A stretch of DNA of 64,000 bases from Streptomyces minutiscleroticus (GCF_014650875.1 NZ_BMVU01000013.1:98387-162386); one strand, 5' to 3'; shown: positions 1-8,242, counted from the first letter of the stretch. Notes: a model not told the origin generated them from the letters alone. Translations and numbers: made by a program.

Positions 1-389
1 ACGAGGGCCTGCTGGACACGCTCCAGGAGCTGGGCGTCGGCTCCATCGCGTACTCGCCGCTGGAGCAGGGGCTGCTCACCTCCCGCTACCTCGACGGCAT
101 CCCGGAGGACTCGCGGGCGGCGAGCGACAGCCCCTTCCTCAGCGCGGACAAGGTCACCGGCGAACTGGTGGAGCGGCTGCGCGCCCTCGACGGGATCGCC
201 AAGTCGCGCGGCCAGTCCCTCGCCCAGACGGCCCTCGCCTGGGTGCTGCGGGGCGGCCGGGTCACCTCGGCCCTGATCGGCGCCAGCAGCCCCGAGCAGC
301 TGGAGGACAGCGTGGCGGCGGTGCGCGACCTGGAGTTCACGCAGGACGAGCTGGACCGGATCGACGCGATCGTGCGCTCGGACGCGTAG
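1..389 (+). CDS. aldo/keto reductase, C-terminal part (5' end outside window)
   Basis: This is the last 129 residues of an NADPH-dependent aldo/keto reductase; the reading frame is open from base 3 and the start lies upstream of the window. The visible part has the C-terminal half of the TIM barrel: a SIAYSPLEQGLLTSRY strand-loop, then LAQTALAWVLRGGRVTSALIGASSPEQL, the usual NADP-binding end of the YghZ/Kvbeta-like branch, and an E-L-D-R-I-D helix. Such enzymes reduce aldehydes and ketones in the cytoplasm; the substrate cannot be told. A strong hairpin follows 31 bases after the stop, so the transcript probably ends here. A second, unrelated aldo/keto reductase lies at 26636. Confidence 0.9.
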   Translation, partial: EGLLDTLQELGVGSIAYSPLEQGLLTSRYLDGIPEDSRAASDSPFLSADKVTGELVERLRALDGIAKSRGQSLAQTALAWVLRGGRVTSALIGASSPEQLEDSVAAVRDLEFTQDELDRIDAIVRSDA

Positions 390-786
390 GCGTCCCGCCG
401 ACGCCCTCGGGCGTCCCGTCCGGCGGCCGTCCGCACCCCGTGGTGCGGACGGCCGCCGTCGTATTCGCGCCAGCCGCGGTGCCGGTGTTCGGCATCGCGA
501 AGCCGCCCTCCGTCGCTCCCCGTGGGAGGGCGGCGCGACCCTTCGCTTCCGCCACGTCCGTCCGTCCGGCCGCCCCCGACCAGCGGTTTTTGGCATGTCT
601 AAGCCAATCCGTGCGGTGAATGCGCCGGGATACTGGCCGGAAAACAGGGGTGACAGTGTGTCAGGAGTGGCGATACACAAAGTGAGGGCCATGCACCGTC
701 GACGGGGCCGACGTCACCGTGCAGGGCACTCGAGCCGCAGGAAAGCGAGGCCGCACCGGCAACGAGCGACGCGACGGGGAGAGAGC
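390..786. other. intergenic region with two hairpins
   Basis: No convincing gene. It holds the 421-458 terminator and a second hairpin (502-511 pairing with 525-534, 10 bp). The frame of the next gene is open upstream to an ATG at 595, but that stretch is Arg/His-rich and reads like untranslated sequence. Confidence 0.5.
421..458. terminator. hairpin terminator after the aldo/keto reductase
   Basis: A perfect 17-bp inverted repeat (421-437 with 442-458) with a 4-base CCGT loop. There is no T-tract, as is common for Streptomyces terminators. Confidence 0.7.
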
Positions 787-1197
787 GTGCACGACGAGTT
801 CCTGTGCCATGTCACCGCGTACGGCATATGCGGTGGTCAGCGCGTCGGTGTCCCCCTGGGCACCTATCGCGCGCCCACGCTGGCCCTCGCCCTGTGGTGG
901 CTGCGCGACCGCGCGTCGTGGATCGCCGAACGGCTCGATCCGCACCCCGACGCCCCGCACTTCCCGCCGCAGTCGATCGCCCCGGTCGCCGACCACGTCC
1001 CCGACGTCCCGAGCGTGCTGCGTGCCTGGTGCGGCGACCCCGAGGAGCAGGAGTGGGTCGCCGAGGAACTGCTCGCGGGACGCCTCGTCCACCTCGTGAC
1101 GAGCGACGACACCACCGAGTACGAGTTCCTGGCCGAGTCCGTCGACGCCGTGCGGATGCAGCGGACGGCCCCGTTCCTGGCCACCCCGGCCGCCTGA
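787..1197 (+). CDS. small conserved hypothetical protein
   Basis: A 136-residue acidic cytoplasmic protein beginning VHDEFLCHVTAYGICGG. I chose the GTG at 787 because a GGGGAGAG ribosome site sits just upstream and the longer in-frame extension (to 595) has Arg/His-rich, non-coding composition. It has no signal peptide or membrane segment. Features are a central LALALWWLRDRASWIAERLDP amphipathic stretch and an acidic middle (DPEEQEWVAEELLAG). I do not recognise the family. It stands alone, with tandem hairpins after it at 1210-1246 that face the convergent methyltransferase. Confidence 0.65.
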   Translation: MHDEFLCHVTAYGICGGQRVGVPLGTYRAPTLALALWWLRDRASWIAERLDPHPDAPHFPPQSIAPVADHVPDVPSVLRAWCGDPEEQEWVAEELLAGRLVHLVTSDDTTEYEFLAESVDAVRMQRTAPFLATPAA

Positions 1198-1209
1198 ACG
1201 CATCCCGCC

Positions 1210-1246
1210 GTCCCGTACCGGACGGGACTCCCGTACCGGACGGGAG
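1210..1246. terminator. tandem twin hairpins between convergent genes
   Basis: Two adjacent hairpins, each with 7-bp arms and an ACCGG loop (1210-1228 and 1228-1246), differ by one base in each arm. They lie between the hypothetical gene ending at 1197 and the methyltransferase ending at 1287. Confidence 0.55.
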
Positions 1247-1286
1247 CCCGCGCGGCCCGGCGGTCCGCCACCGCGGGTCAGGAGAC

Positions 1287-1946
1287 CTACCCGTCCGCTC
1301 TGCGCGCCGGCAGATGCGCCTGCGGGAAGCCGCGTTCGCCCTCCTCCGGGGCGCGCAGCAGCCGGGCCGTCTCCTCGAACCCCGCGTCGCGCAGCAGCCG
1401 GGCGACGTGGTCGGGGGAGAAGCGGTGGGCGAGCGCCACCTTGTGGTCGAAGGCCTCCGCCACACCGTCCGGATCGTCGAGCGCCGGGAAGGCGAGCAGC
1501 AGCCGGCCGCCCGGCGCCAGGACGCGGCGGAACTCGGCGAACGCCTCCGGCAGTCGCTCCGGCGGCGTGTGGATCAGCGAGTACCGGGCCAGGACACCGC
1601 CGAGCGCGCCGTCGGCGACGTCCAGGGCCGTCGTCGAACCCACCGTGAACCGCAGGTCCGGATGGGCCGCGCGGGCCAGGTCGATCATCGCGGGGGACAG
1701 GTCGACGCCCGTCGCCATCAGCCCGAGCGTGCGCAGACGGGCCGTCACCTGGCCGGGGCCGCAGCCCACGTCGACGACCGGGCCGGCGCCGTCGGCCCGG
1801 ACGAGGTCCGCGAAGGCGGCCGGCAGGGCCCGGTCCAGCGGCGCGGCGGCGAGGCTGCCGGCGGACAGCTCGGCGTAGCGCTCCGCCACCGCGTCGTAGG
1901 AGGAACGGGTGGTGCGTACGGAGTCGGCTCGATCATGACCGCGCAC
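1287..1946 (-). CDS. class I SAM-dependent methyltransferase
   Basis: About 219 residues from a GTG at 1946 (an alternative GTG at 1997 gives 236). The Rossmann methyltransferase core is clear: motif I VVDVGCGPGQVTARL with its Gly-rich SAM loop, the acidic GVDLSPAMI strand end, then GSTTALDVADGALGGVLARYSLIH and a LAPGGRLLLAFPAL strand. This is the UbiE/Methyltransf_11 type found in small-molecule methylases. The opening SSYDAVAERYAELS is a common Streptomyces N-terminus of this group. The substrate is unknown. It lies downstream of the PRC-barrel operon on the same strand (65-base gap), so it may be co-transcribed, but no functional link is evident. Confidence 0.85.
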   Translation of the reverse strand: MRGHDRADSVRTTRSSYDAVAERYAELSAGSLAAAPLDRALPAAFADLVRADGAGPVVDVGCGPGQVTARLRTLGLMATGVDLSPAMIDLARAAHPDLRFTVGSTTALDVADGALGGVLARYSLIHTPPERLPEAFAEFRRVLAPGGRLLLAFPALDDPDGVAEAFDHKVALAHRFSPDHVARLLRDAGFEETARLLRAPEEGERGFPQAHLPARRADG

Positions 1947-2011
1947 CGTCGTACGGCCCGGCCCCGCGGGGGCGGGTTCCGGCCGGGCCCCGCGCACCCC
2001 CGCGCCAGCCG

Positions 2012-2458
2012 CTACGGGGCGTGCCGCGTCGCCGGCTCGGCCCGGACGACCAGCGCGTACTCGCCGAGTCCGAGCAGGCTGTCGGCCGGCAGCTCGCCGA
2101 GGGCGGTGTGGACCGTCCCGATCCGGCCGGTCTCCGGGTCGAAGGAGACGTCCTTGACGGTGCCGCGCTCGTCGCCGGCCTCGGTCAGGATCCTCTGGCG
2201 CAGCATCTCGTGGTGGACCGGCGTCGTGGCGGGCTCGGCGTCCAGCGCCGCCGCGGACCGCACGAGCGCGGCGTCGGGGCCGAGGGCGTGCAGCGCGTTC
2301 CAGGCGATCGTGGTGTCCTGGTGGCCGCGCGGCCGGGAGACCCGCAGATGGCTGATGTGGCCGGAGGCGACCTCGACGGTCAGCGATGCGAGGACGCCCA
2401 GTTCGGCGGCCTCGCCGAGCGTCACCACCGGCAGGCCCTGCACCTGGGAGAAGAGCAT
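2012..2458 (-). CDS. PRC-barrel domain protein (second of pair)
   Basis: 148 residues. The N-terminal half (QGLPVVTLGEAAELGVLASLTVEVASGHISHLRV) is a PRC-barrel, a small beta-barrel that in other proteins sits on ribosome-maturation factor RimM or photosynthetic reaction-centre H subunit. A second barrel-like segment follows around TEAGDERGTVKDVSFDPETG. The ATG overlaps the TGA of the upstream PRC gene (ATGA), so the two are translationally coupled and probably bind each other or a common partner. No catalytic residues are evident. The role is likely structural or scaffold-like, possibly at the membrane given the upstream membrane peptide. Confidence 0.8.
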   Translation of the reverse strand: MLFSQVQGLPVVTLGEAAELGVLASLTVEVASGHISHLRVSRPRGHQDTTIAWNALHALGPDAALVRSAAALDAEPATTPVHHEMLRQRILTEAGDERGTVKDVSFDPETGRIGTVHTALGELPADSLLGLGEYALVVRAEPATRHAP

Positions 2459-3108
2459 CACGGGGTCGGTCCCTCCTTCGGCGCGTCCGCCTCGACCGGC
2501 ACCGCGCGGGCGCCGGGAGCCGGTCCCGCGCCCTCGCGTCCCGCCCGGGCGCGGAAGGCGTCGATCTGGCCCACGAAGCTCGGCAGGTCGTCGGCGACGA
2601 AGTGGGTCACGCCCGCCGGGACGACCAGGGCCGTGCCCGACACGGCGAGGGTCTCGCCGCGCGGGACGTACACCTTGCGCCGGCGCCGCCTGGAGCCCGG
2701 CACCAGCGACTCGCTCGCGGCGATGCGGAAGCCCACCACCCGTCCGCTGGTGCCGCCCTCGACGACGATGTCCAGGACGGTGCCGATCTCGGCGCCCGCG
2801 TCGGTGAGCACCCGCGCGCCCAGGACGTGGCCGCCGGCCGCCTCCTTGCGGGCGACCACGGCGGCCGGCTCCGCGAGCGCCTCGCGGCCGCGGATCATCA
2901 CGGCGTGCCCGCCGAGCGAGTGGACCGCCTCCCAGGGCAGGCTCTGCCTCAGCGGGCCGGCCAGCAGACCGCGCCCGCTCAGTGTGAAACCCACGATGCG
3001 TCCCGCCGGGCCGTCGAACACGGTGTCCTTGATCTGGGCCACGGCCTCGCCGTCCAGCGTCACCACCGGCCGCTTGGCCAGGTCCCGCGCCGCCGTCAGC
3101 CCGCTCAC
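2458..3108 (-). CDS. PRC-barrel domain protein (first of pair, two barrels)
   Basis: 216 residues from a GTG at 3108 whose first bases overlap the stop of the preceding small membrane gene (GTGA). Two PRC-barrels can be read: residues about 5-85 (AQIKDTVFDGPAGRIVGFTL) and about 95-185 (VLGARVLTDAGAEIGTVLDI, then SGRVVGFRIAAS). The tail is Pro/Ala-rich. No signal peptide. The start at 3108 is preferred over longer open frames because it restores the overlap pattern of the operon and removes a low-complexity extension. It works with the downstream PRC gene; function unknown. Confidence 0.8.
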   Translation of the reverse strand: MSGLTAARDLAKRPVVTLDGEAVAQIKDTVFDGPAGRIVGFTLSGRGLLAGPLRQSLPWEAVHSLGGHAVMIRGREALAEPAAVVARKEAAGGHVLGARVLTDAGAEIGTVLDIVVEGGTSGRVVGFRIAASESLVPGSRRRRRKVYVPRGETLAVSGTALVVPAGVTHFVADDLPSFVGQIDAFRARAGREGAGPAPGARAVPVEADAPKEGPTP

Positions 3109-3248
3109 GCCGCACCCCGTCCGCCCGGCCGGCCGCGCCGTACCGCGATCACCGTGCCGGACCTCCGGCGCGCCTGCACCCCCAGGGCCAGGGCGCCCAC
3201 CACGACCAGTGCCACGAACACGACGACCAGCCACATCCACCAAGTCAC
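3105..3248 (-). CDS. 47-residue single-pass membrane protein heading the PRC operon
   Basis: A GTG at 3248 is preceded by a perfect GGAGGT site at 5-base spacing, which decides this otherwise easily missed gene. The protein begins TWWMW and then has one hydrophobic segment of about 20 residues (LVVVFVALVVVGALALGV) followed by a basic tail QARRRSGTVIAVRRGR, so the N-terminus is predicted outside and the tail inside. Its stop overlaps the start of the PRC-barrel gene. It may tether the PRC proteins at the membrane; that is inference from the operon only. Confidence 0.7.
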   Translation of the reverse strand: MTWWMWLVVVFVALVVVGALALGVQARRRSGTVIAVRRGRPGGRGAA

Positions 3249-3407
3249 TGTCCACCTCCGGTCGTCCGGGAGCCGGCCGCCGCCGGCCGGTCCCGCGGTC
3301 TCCGTGTGCCCCGGCACGGCGGGAGGATGCACCGGACAGCCCGCACCGTGCGAGGGCCCTTCGCAGGCCATCGTCCCGCACGGCGGACACGTCGGCACAA
3401 GGCGGAT

Positions 3408-3423
3408 GTTGCCAACGGGCAAC
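3408..3423. promoter_or_regulatory. inverted repeat GTTGCC-N4-GGCAAC
   Basis: A perfect 6-bp inverted repeat with 4-base spacer in the 316-base region between the divergent PRC operon (starts 3248) and the STAS gene (starts 3565). Possible operator or promoter element; otherwise nothing gene-like is seen there. Confidence 0.3.
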
Positions 3424-3564
3424 GACCGGTTACCGTTGGGGCGTAACAGGGTCGTCGCGGCGCATCGTTCCCTCTCCGGTGGCATGACCGCGGCCGGACG
3501 TGGTACTCGACTCCGCACACCCATCCGACCAGGACAGTCCGCGTCGACTTCGCGAAGGAACGTT

Positions 3565-3927
3565 GTGCACTCTGCCCAGGGGCCCGGCCAGTCGGCCTTG
3601 TCGCTGTCGGTGCGTGAAACCGGCACATCGATGGTGATCTCCGTGATCGGCGAGGTCGACCTGGACAACGTGGGCAGGCTGAGCGAGGTGCTGGAGCGCC
3701 AGGCGCTGGGGTCGGAACACGCCGTGGTGCTGGACCTGTCCGGGGTCACTTTCGCGGACTCCACCACCGTCAACGCCATTCTCCGGGCGCGCCGCGACCT
3801 CGGCCCGCGCCTGCGGCTCGCCGCCCTGTCGCCCTACGTCGAGCGGCTGGTGGAGATCACCGGGATCCGGCAGGCGCTGCCGGTGTACGGCACGGTCGAC
3901 GAAGCCCTGCAGTCCGCCCCGGCGTAG
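3565..3927 (+). CDS. STAS-domain anti-sigma factor antagonist
   Basis: 120 residues from a GTG with an AAGGAA site upstream. It is the SpoIIAA/RsbV fold: GEVDLDNVGRLSEVLE, then VVLDLSGVTFADSTTVNAIL. The phosphorylatable serine is present (Ser66 in the DST turn). Such proteins, when unphosphorylated, bind an RsbW-type kinase and free the sigma factor. In this window it lies 240 bases upstream of an RsbW-like ATPase (4170) and shares the region with a SigB-type sigma factor (36714), so partner switching with either is plausible. Cytoplasmic, no extra domains. Confidence 0.88.
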   Translation: MHSAQGPGQSALSLSVRETGTSMVISVIGEVDLDNVGRLSEVLERQALGSEHAVVLDLSGVTFADSTTVNAILRARRDLGPRLRLAALSPYVERLVEITGIRQALPVYGTVDEALQSAPA

Positions 3928-4096
3928 CCGGCCCGGACGCGACCGGTACCCTCACGGACCGGACCGGGTGTACGGGACAGCCACTTCGCGCGCTCGGTTC
4001 GTGACGCAAGGTGACCGTCATGCCGGTACACGGCCTGCCCGGAGCTGCGCGGGGGCGGTCCGCGCGGAGCCCGGGCAACGGAGAAGTATCGGTAAT

Positions 4097-4121
4097 GTCT
4101 GCGGGGCGCCGCTGGGGGTAC
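4097..4121 (+). promoter_or_regulatory. candidate SigB-type promoter for the 4170 ATPase
   Basis: GTCT at 4097-4100, 15-base spacer, GGGTAC at 4116-4121, matching the GNNT-N14-16-GGGTAY pattern known for Streptomyces SigB-family promoters. The predicted start is about 40 bases before the ATG. Confidence 0.45.
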
Positions 4122-4169
4122 CAGAATGCTCAGCAGCGTCCGGTCAGACCGGTTCCGAGAGAGAAATGC

Positions 4170-4622
4170 ATGATCCAACATGTGGACGGGGCAGTGATGC
4201 CGACTGGCTTCGACGTGCCTGTGCAGCCGCTCAGGCAGGCTGCCCACTATTCCGGTGACCCGGGATGCATCGCCGACGCGCGCGGCTTCGCGGAGCTGTT
4301 CGTCGAGCGTCTCCGCTCGGAGTGGTGCGCCGACATCGGCGCTCGGGCGGCCGGCGACGTGATCCTGCTCGTGAGCGAGCTGGTGACCAACGCCGACCGG
4401 CACAGTCACGGTCCGTACATCCTCGAACTGGAGGGCACCGGCGACGCGGTGACCGTCAGTGTCTACGACAGCAGCGCCAAGCTGCCCGTGCGCTACCCGA
4501 GAGACCCGCAGCGCGTGGGCATGCACGGCCTGGAGATCGTGCACGCCGTCGCGACGCAGGTCTCCGTGGAGCGCGTGCCGGTCGGCAAGTGCGTCAAGGC
4601 GGTCCTGGCGATCAGCGCCTGA
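4170..4622 (+). CDS. RsbW-like ATP-binding anti-sigma/regulatory kinase
   Basis: 150 residues of the HATPase_c_2 type. The N-box is intact (SELVTNADRHS, Asn74), followed by a VSVYDSS turn and the G1-like RVGMHGLEIVHAV. It lacks a histidine phosphoacceptor, as expected for the GHKL anti-sigma kinases and orphan ATPases that are numerous in Streptomyces. The ATG at 4170 gives a start after a short leader; an internal ATG at 4197 is possible. A SigB-type promoter candidate lies upstream, and a STAS gene precedes it, which suggests a partner-switch module. Confidence 0.85.
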   Translation: MIQHVDGAVMPTGFDVPVQPLRQAAHYSGDPGCIADARGFAELFVERLRSEWCADIGARAAGDVILLVSELVTNADRHSHGPYILELEGTGDAVTVSVYDSSAKLPVRYPRDPQRVGMHGLEIVHAVATQVSVERVPVGKCVKAVLAISA

Positions 4623-4639
4623 CCGCCCTTCCGGGGGCA

Positions 4640-4700
4640 GCGCGGCGGGCCGCCGGCCGGGACCGGCCGGGCCGCCGACCGGGACCGGCCGGGCCGTCCG
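4640..4700. repeat. short tandem repeat between convergent genes
   Basis: A GGGACCGGCCGGGCCG unit occurs twice in tandem (period about 23 bases) within the 234-base gap between the ATPase and the B12 protein. It may form terminator structures; no gene seen. Confidence 0.4.
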
Positions 4701-4856
4701 CGGCGGCCCGCCGCAGGCTGCGCCGGACCACCGCGGACCGGCCGCTCGTCATCCGGTGGGCCGGAGCGGACGGCGCAGGCCGCGGTGACGGCACGACGTC
4801 CGGTGCCGGACACGAGGACGTGACGACGAGCGTGCGCGGCGGCGGTACCGCGGTCG

Positions 4857-6041
4857 TCATGCGGACTTTCCGGGGCCGGGCACCGGCGGGGCGGGGACGC
4901 GGCGCACCGCCTCGTGGGCCCGGCCCAGCAGCGCCGCCGCGCGGGGGAAGTCCGTCAGCCGGTCGCTCAGCAGGTCCAGTGCGGGCAGCAGCGACCGGTG
5001 CGGCACGCCCCGTGCCGCCAGCACCTCCGCGGTCCAGGTCATGAAGCCGGTGAGCAGCTCCCCGTCGTCCACGTAGAGCGCCACCGCGAGGAAGTCGACG
5101 ATGTGGGCGATGTCCTCGGCGGTGTGCTGGCGCTGCAGGTCGGTGTACTCCCGCAGCTGCGGGAAGCGCTCCTCCATGCCCGCGAGGACGGCCCGGACGA
5201 GCTGCGGCGAGGAGCGGGACACCAGGGTGTACTCCTGGTCCGCGAGGTGGGGCAGGTCGTCCAGGGGCGCGTGGGCGGGGCGGGGCGTGCGCAGCCCGTG
5301 CTCGGCCAGGTGGTCGGCGGCCCCGCGGGCGTCGGCCGCCCAGTGGTCCGCGCCCAGCAGCCGCGCGTACCGGCCGTCGGGGCCGAACGCGGCGCCGCCC
5401 ACGATCACGGGGATGGACGCCGCCTGGCAGGCGGTGATCGTCGCGTGGGCGGTCGGCAGCCGGGTGGGCAGCGACCCCGACAGGGCGACGACGTCCGGCC
5501 CGGTGCGGTGCAGATGGCGGATGAGGTGCGGTGTGGGCACCTGGGCGCCGAGGTAGTCGACCTGCCAGCCGCGCAGCCGCAGCACCTCGGCGACGAGGCG
5601 GGCCGGCAGGGCGTGCCACTCGCCGTCGACGCAGGCCACGGCGATCCGGCCGCGCCCGGGGGTCCGGGGCCGGGCCGCGGGGTGGCGGGCGAGCGCGGCG
5701 ACGACGCGTTCGTTGACGGCCGTCGCGGCGTGCTCCTGGGCGACGCTGATCCGGTCGGCGGCCCACTCCTCGCCCACGCGCCGCTGCACGGCCCCCACGA
5801 AGTCGAGCAGGAAGGACTCCGCGTCCACGCCGGAGTCGAGGATCTCCTCGGCGAGGTCCAGCGCGGCGTACTCGTCGCCGTCGGACACCGCCTCCCACAG
5901 CCGCTCCACCCACACGTCGCGGGGCGTCCCGCGCCCGGCGTCGGACGTCGTCCCGTGCCCGGCCTCAGGGGGCGCCCCGTGCCCGGCCTCGGAGGTCGTC
6001 TCGTACCCGGGTGCGCGCCCGGTCGTCGGAGTCGTGGTCAT
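4857..6041 (-). CDS. CarH/LitR-type B12-binding photosensor domain protein without DNA-binding domain
   Basis: 394 residues. After a repetitive Gly/His N-terminus (GHG repeats, 1-40) comes a four-helix bundle (about 45-125) with Trp93 and the Glu103-His104 pair spaced exactly as in CarH (W131, E141, H142), then a cobalamin-binding Rossmann domain with GEWHALPARLVAEVLRLRGW, His143 being the expected lower axial Co ligand. Known CarH/LitR proteins sense light through adenosylcobalamin. A further all-helical C-terminal domain (about 270-394, WTAEVLAARG) replaces the MerR HTH. Its ATG overlaps the stop of a PP2C-like remnant (ATGA), so the pair was a sensor-phosphatase unit. A methyltransferase or MutB role is unlikely because no catalytic domain is attached. 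Confidence 0.8.
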   Translation of the reverse strand: MTTTPTTGRAPGYETTSEAGHGAPPEAGHGTTSDAGRGTPRDVWVERLWEAVSDGDEYAALDLAEEILDSGVDAESFLLDFVGAVQRRVGEEWAADRISVAQEHAATAVNERVVAALARHPAARPRTPGRGRIAVACVDGEWHALPARLVAEVLRLRGWQVDYLGAQVPTPHLIRHLHRTGPDVVALSGSLPTRLPTAHATITACQAASIPVIVGGAAFGPDGRYARLLGADHWAADARGAADHLAEHGLRTPRPAHAPLDDLPHLADQEYTLVSRSSPQLVRAVLAGMEERFPQLREYTDLQRQHTAEDIAHIVDFLAVALYVDDGELLTGFMTWTAEVLAARGVPHRSLLPALDLLSDRLTDFPRAAALLGRAHEAVRRVPAPPVPGPGKSA

Positions 6042-6457
6042 GCCGTGCACCTGTTCGATCCTCGGCCGCGCCCGGTGCCGGGCCGGCCGTTGCGGGGGGC
6101 GCCCACCGCCACCACCGCCATGTCGTCGTGGCGGGCGCCGCCGGCCCACTCCGACACGAGCATCCGTACGCGCTCCACCACCGCCTTTGCGGGCAGCCCG
6201 GCGCACTCGCCGAGCGCGCGGCGCAGCCTGCGGCCGCCGACCGTCCCGCCGGTGGGCCCGGCCGGCGGCCCCTCGCCCGGCTCGCCGAGCCCCCGGTGGG
6301 CGACGGCGAGCCGGGCCGGCGCGCAGTCGTCCAGCGGCCGTCCCGACCGGGCGCCGGGGAACAGGGCCGCGACGACCACGGGGCGGGGCGCCCCGCTCCA
6401 GGCGGTGTCCGGTCCCGTGGTGCCCGTGTCGGCAGACCTGGTGGTGTCACTCTCCAC
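6038..6457 (-). pseudogene. remnant of a SpoIIE/PP2C-type phosphatase, C-terminal end only
   Basis: 139 codons from a weak GTG. Only the end resembles a PP2C phosphatase: LRRALGECAGLPAKAVVERVR then the diagnostic RHDDMAVVAVGAP closing strand with the metal-binding Asp pair. The first half (PGARSGRPLDDCAPARLAVA) has no recognisable PP2C core, the usual Mn-binding DG motifs are absent, and no ribosome site precedes the GTG. The stop overlaps the ATG of the B12 protein, a coupling that must predate the decay. I read it as a truncated gene, although a short regulatory protein cannot be excluded. Confidence 0.5.
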
Positions 6458-6819
6458 ACGCGTGGAATCCGCTGGGCGGGTTCCTTCACCTCACAGTGCA
6501 ACGACATGTACGGCTTGTGTCAGGCAACGATCGCCGATTCCCGGGCCCGTGGCAATCCGCCTCGGGGAGGCGGCCGCCGCGCGTCCGGCCACGGCGGCCG
6601 TTCACCACGGACCGGACACGGGTCCCCCGTCTTTTCCCAACGGTGTCTTCGATTCCGGATGTTCCCGGGTGAACCGCGTCACGAAGGGACCTGGGCACCG
6701 GGGCGGCCGCCGATCCATGATCGCCGCAAGTCCGGGCAGACGCACAAGGGGCCCGGCGGCCGGGCCACCGGCCCCACGAACCCGAGTGCGATCGTCGAAC
6801 AGCAGGGGCGGGCCGAGTC
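6458..6819. other. intergenic, divergent
   Basis: 362 bases between the divergent PP2C remnant and the lipid kinase. Two GCAACGA boxes flank the ACATGTACGGCTTGTG stretch near 6500-6530. No gene or strong hairpin seen; probably holds both promoters. Confidence 0.4.
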
Positions 6820-8229
6820 ATGGCAGGGCGGAACGTACGGAAGCCGCGTACGAGGTGGGCGGCGACGTCGGACTGGCGCCGCGTCGCGGCGGGCGGTCTC
6901 GTGTGGGGCGGCGCGGCCGCGGTCCTGGGCGCCGCGGGCGGCAGGACCGGACGCAGGGCGGCCCTCCGGGGCGCCGGAGCCGTGGCCATCGCCTCGGCCG
7001 TGACCCGCGCGGTGGCCAGGCCCGCGGTGCGCAAGGTGCGGCCGCTGCCGGCCGCGGGCCGGGTCGCCTCGGCGGTCGCCTTCGCCGCAGGGGCCGTCCT
7101 GGAGGCACCGCGCTACGGCCTTCTGGCGGCGCCCGCCGCGGCCGGGCTCACGGCCGCGCGGCTGCGCGGCGAGGAGCGCCACCCGGGGGACGTCGCCGCG
7201 GGCGTCGCCGTCGGCCTCGGCGCCGCCGTGATCACGGCGCGCTGGTGGCCCGTCAAGCCGGAGGCGCCGGCCGCGGCGGCGCCTCCGCGCCGGCCCGCGC
7301 CCGCACTGCCCGAGGGCGCCGGACTGCACATCGTGGTCAACCCCTCCTCCGGCCTCTCGCGCGGCGCCGACGCGGACACCGTGACCGACGGCCTGCGCAC
7401 ACTGCTCCCCAAGGCCGGGATCACCGTGCCCGAGGAGGGCCAGGACCTGCGCGACCTCATCGAGCGGGCGGCGCGGCGGGCGAAGCTGGAGGACGGCGCC
7501 CTCGGGGCCTGCGGCGGCGACGGGACGGTCAACACCGCGGCGGAGATCGCGGCCCGCGTCGGCGTGCCGCTCGCCGTGTTCCCCGGCGGCACCTTCAACC
7601 ACTTCGCCATGGACCTGGGCAACCAGACGATGGAGGACGTGGCGCGCGCCGTGCGGGACGGCGACGCGGTGAGCGCCGACATCGGCCGGGCCCGTACGCG
7701 GGGCGGCACGGAGAAGGTGTTCCTCAACACCTTCAGCCTCGGCGTCTACACCGACCTGGTGCGCGCCCGCGAGGAGCTGGAGGCCCGGATCGGCAAGTGG
7801 CCCGCGCTCGTGGTCGGCCTGGCCAAGGTGCTCGCCCAGGGCAGCCCCGCGACCATCGCCGTCAACGGGCGGCCCCGGCGGCTGTGGCTGCTCTTCGCGG
7901 GCAACGGCGTCTACCACCCCGCCGGCTTCGCGCCCACGTACCGCACGCAGCTCGACGACGGGCTGCTCGACGTCCGCGCCGTGGACGGCAGCGCCCCGCT
8001 GGCCAGGACCCGGCTGCTGCTGGCCGTCCTCACCGGCACCCTGCACACCTCGCGCGTGCTGAGCACCGCGCAACTGCGCGGTCTGCGGCTCGAAGTGCTC
8101 AGCGGCGACCCCCGGTTCGCCTACGACGGCGAGGTGGCGGAGGTCGCCGAGCGCAGCCTGGTCCTCGACAAGCGGCCGCGGGCCGTCACGGTGTACCGGC
8201 CCGCGGAACCGGACCGATGGCTGGCCTGA
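6820..8229 (+). CDS. diacylglycerol kinase-family lipid kinase with degenerate PAP2 domain
   Basis: 469 residues. The C-terminal two thirds is a DAGK/sphingosine-kinase catalytic domain: HIVVNPSSG (about 170), GACGGDGTVNTAA, FPGGTFNHFAMDLG, and the C-terminal beta domain ending YDGEVAEV. It should phosphorylate a diacylglycerol-like lipid at the inner membrane face. The N-terminal part (about 1-140) resembles a PAP2 phosphatase, but only RHPGDVAAGVAVG is close to consensus; the S-G-H motif is replaced by AAGRVASAVAFAAG, so the first catalytic His is lost. Several short hydrophobic segments remain. Intact Streptomyces relatives are PAP2-DAGK bifunctional proteins; this copy looks kinase-only. 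Confidence 0.88.
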   Translation: MAGRNVRKPRTRWAATSDWRRVAAGGLVWGGAAAVLGAAGGRTGRRAALRGAGAVAIASAVTRAVARPAVRKVRPLPAAGRVASAVAFAAGAVLEAPRYGLLAAPAAAGLTAARLRGEERHPGDVAAGVAVGLGAAVITARWWPVKPEAPAAAAPPRRPAPALPEGAGLHIVVNPSSGLSRGADADTVTDGLRTLLPKAGITVPEEGQDLRDLIERAARRAKLEDGALGACGGDGTVNTAAEIAARVGVPLAVFPGGTFNHFAMDLGNQTMEDVARAVRDGDAVSADIGRARTRGGTEKVFLNTFSLGVYTDLVRAREELEARIGKWPALVVGLAKVLAQGSPATIAVNGRPRRLWLLFAGNGVYHPAGFAPTYRTQLDDGLLDVRAVDGSAPLARTRLLLAVLTGTLHTSRVLSTAQLRGLRLEVLSGDPRFAYDGEVAEVAERSLVLDKRPRAVTVYRPAEPDRWLA

Positions 8230-8242
8230 GAGGACGCGGACA

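Noticed and set aside
595..786. N-terminal extension of the 787 gene
   Set aside because: Arg/His-rich segment without ribosome site; GTG 787 has one.
2386..3564. Extended N-terminus of the STAS protein
   Set aside because: Overlaps the PRC genes antisense and the STAS fold starts after 3565.
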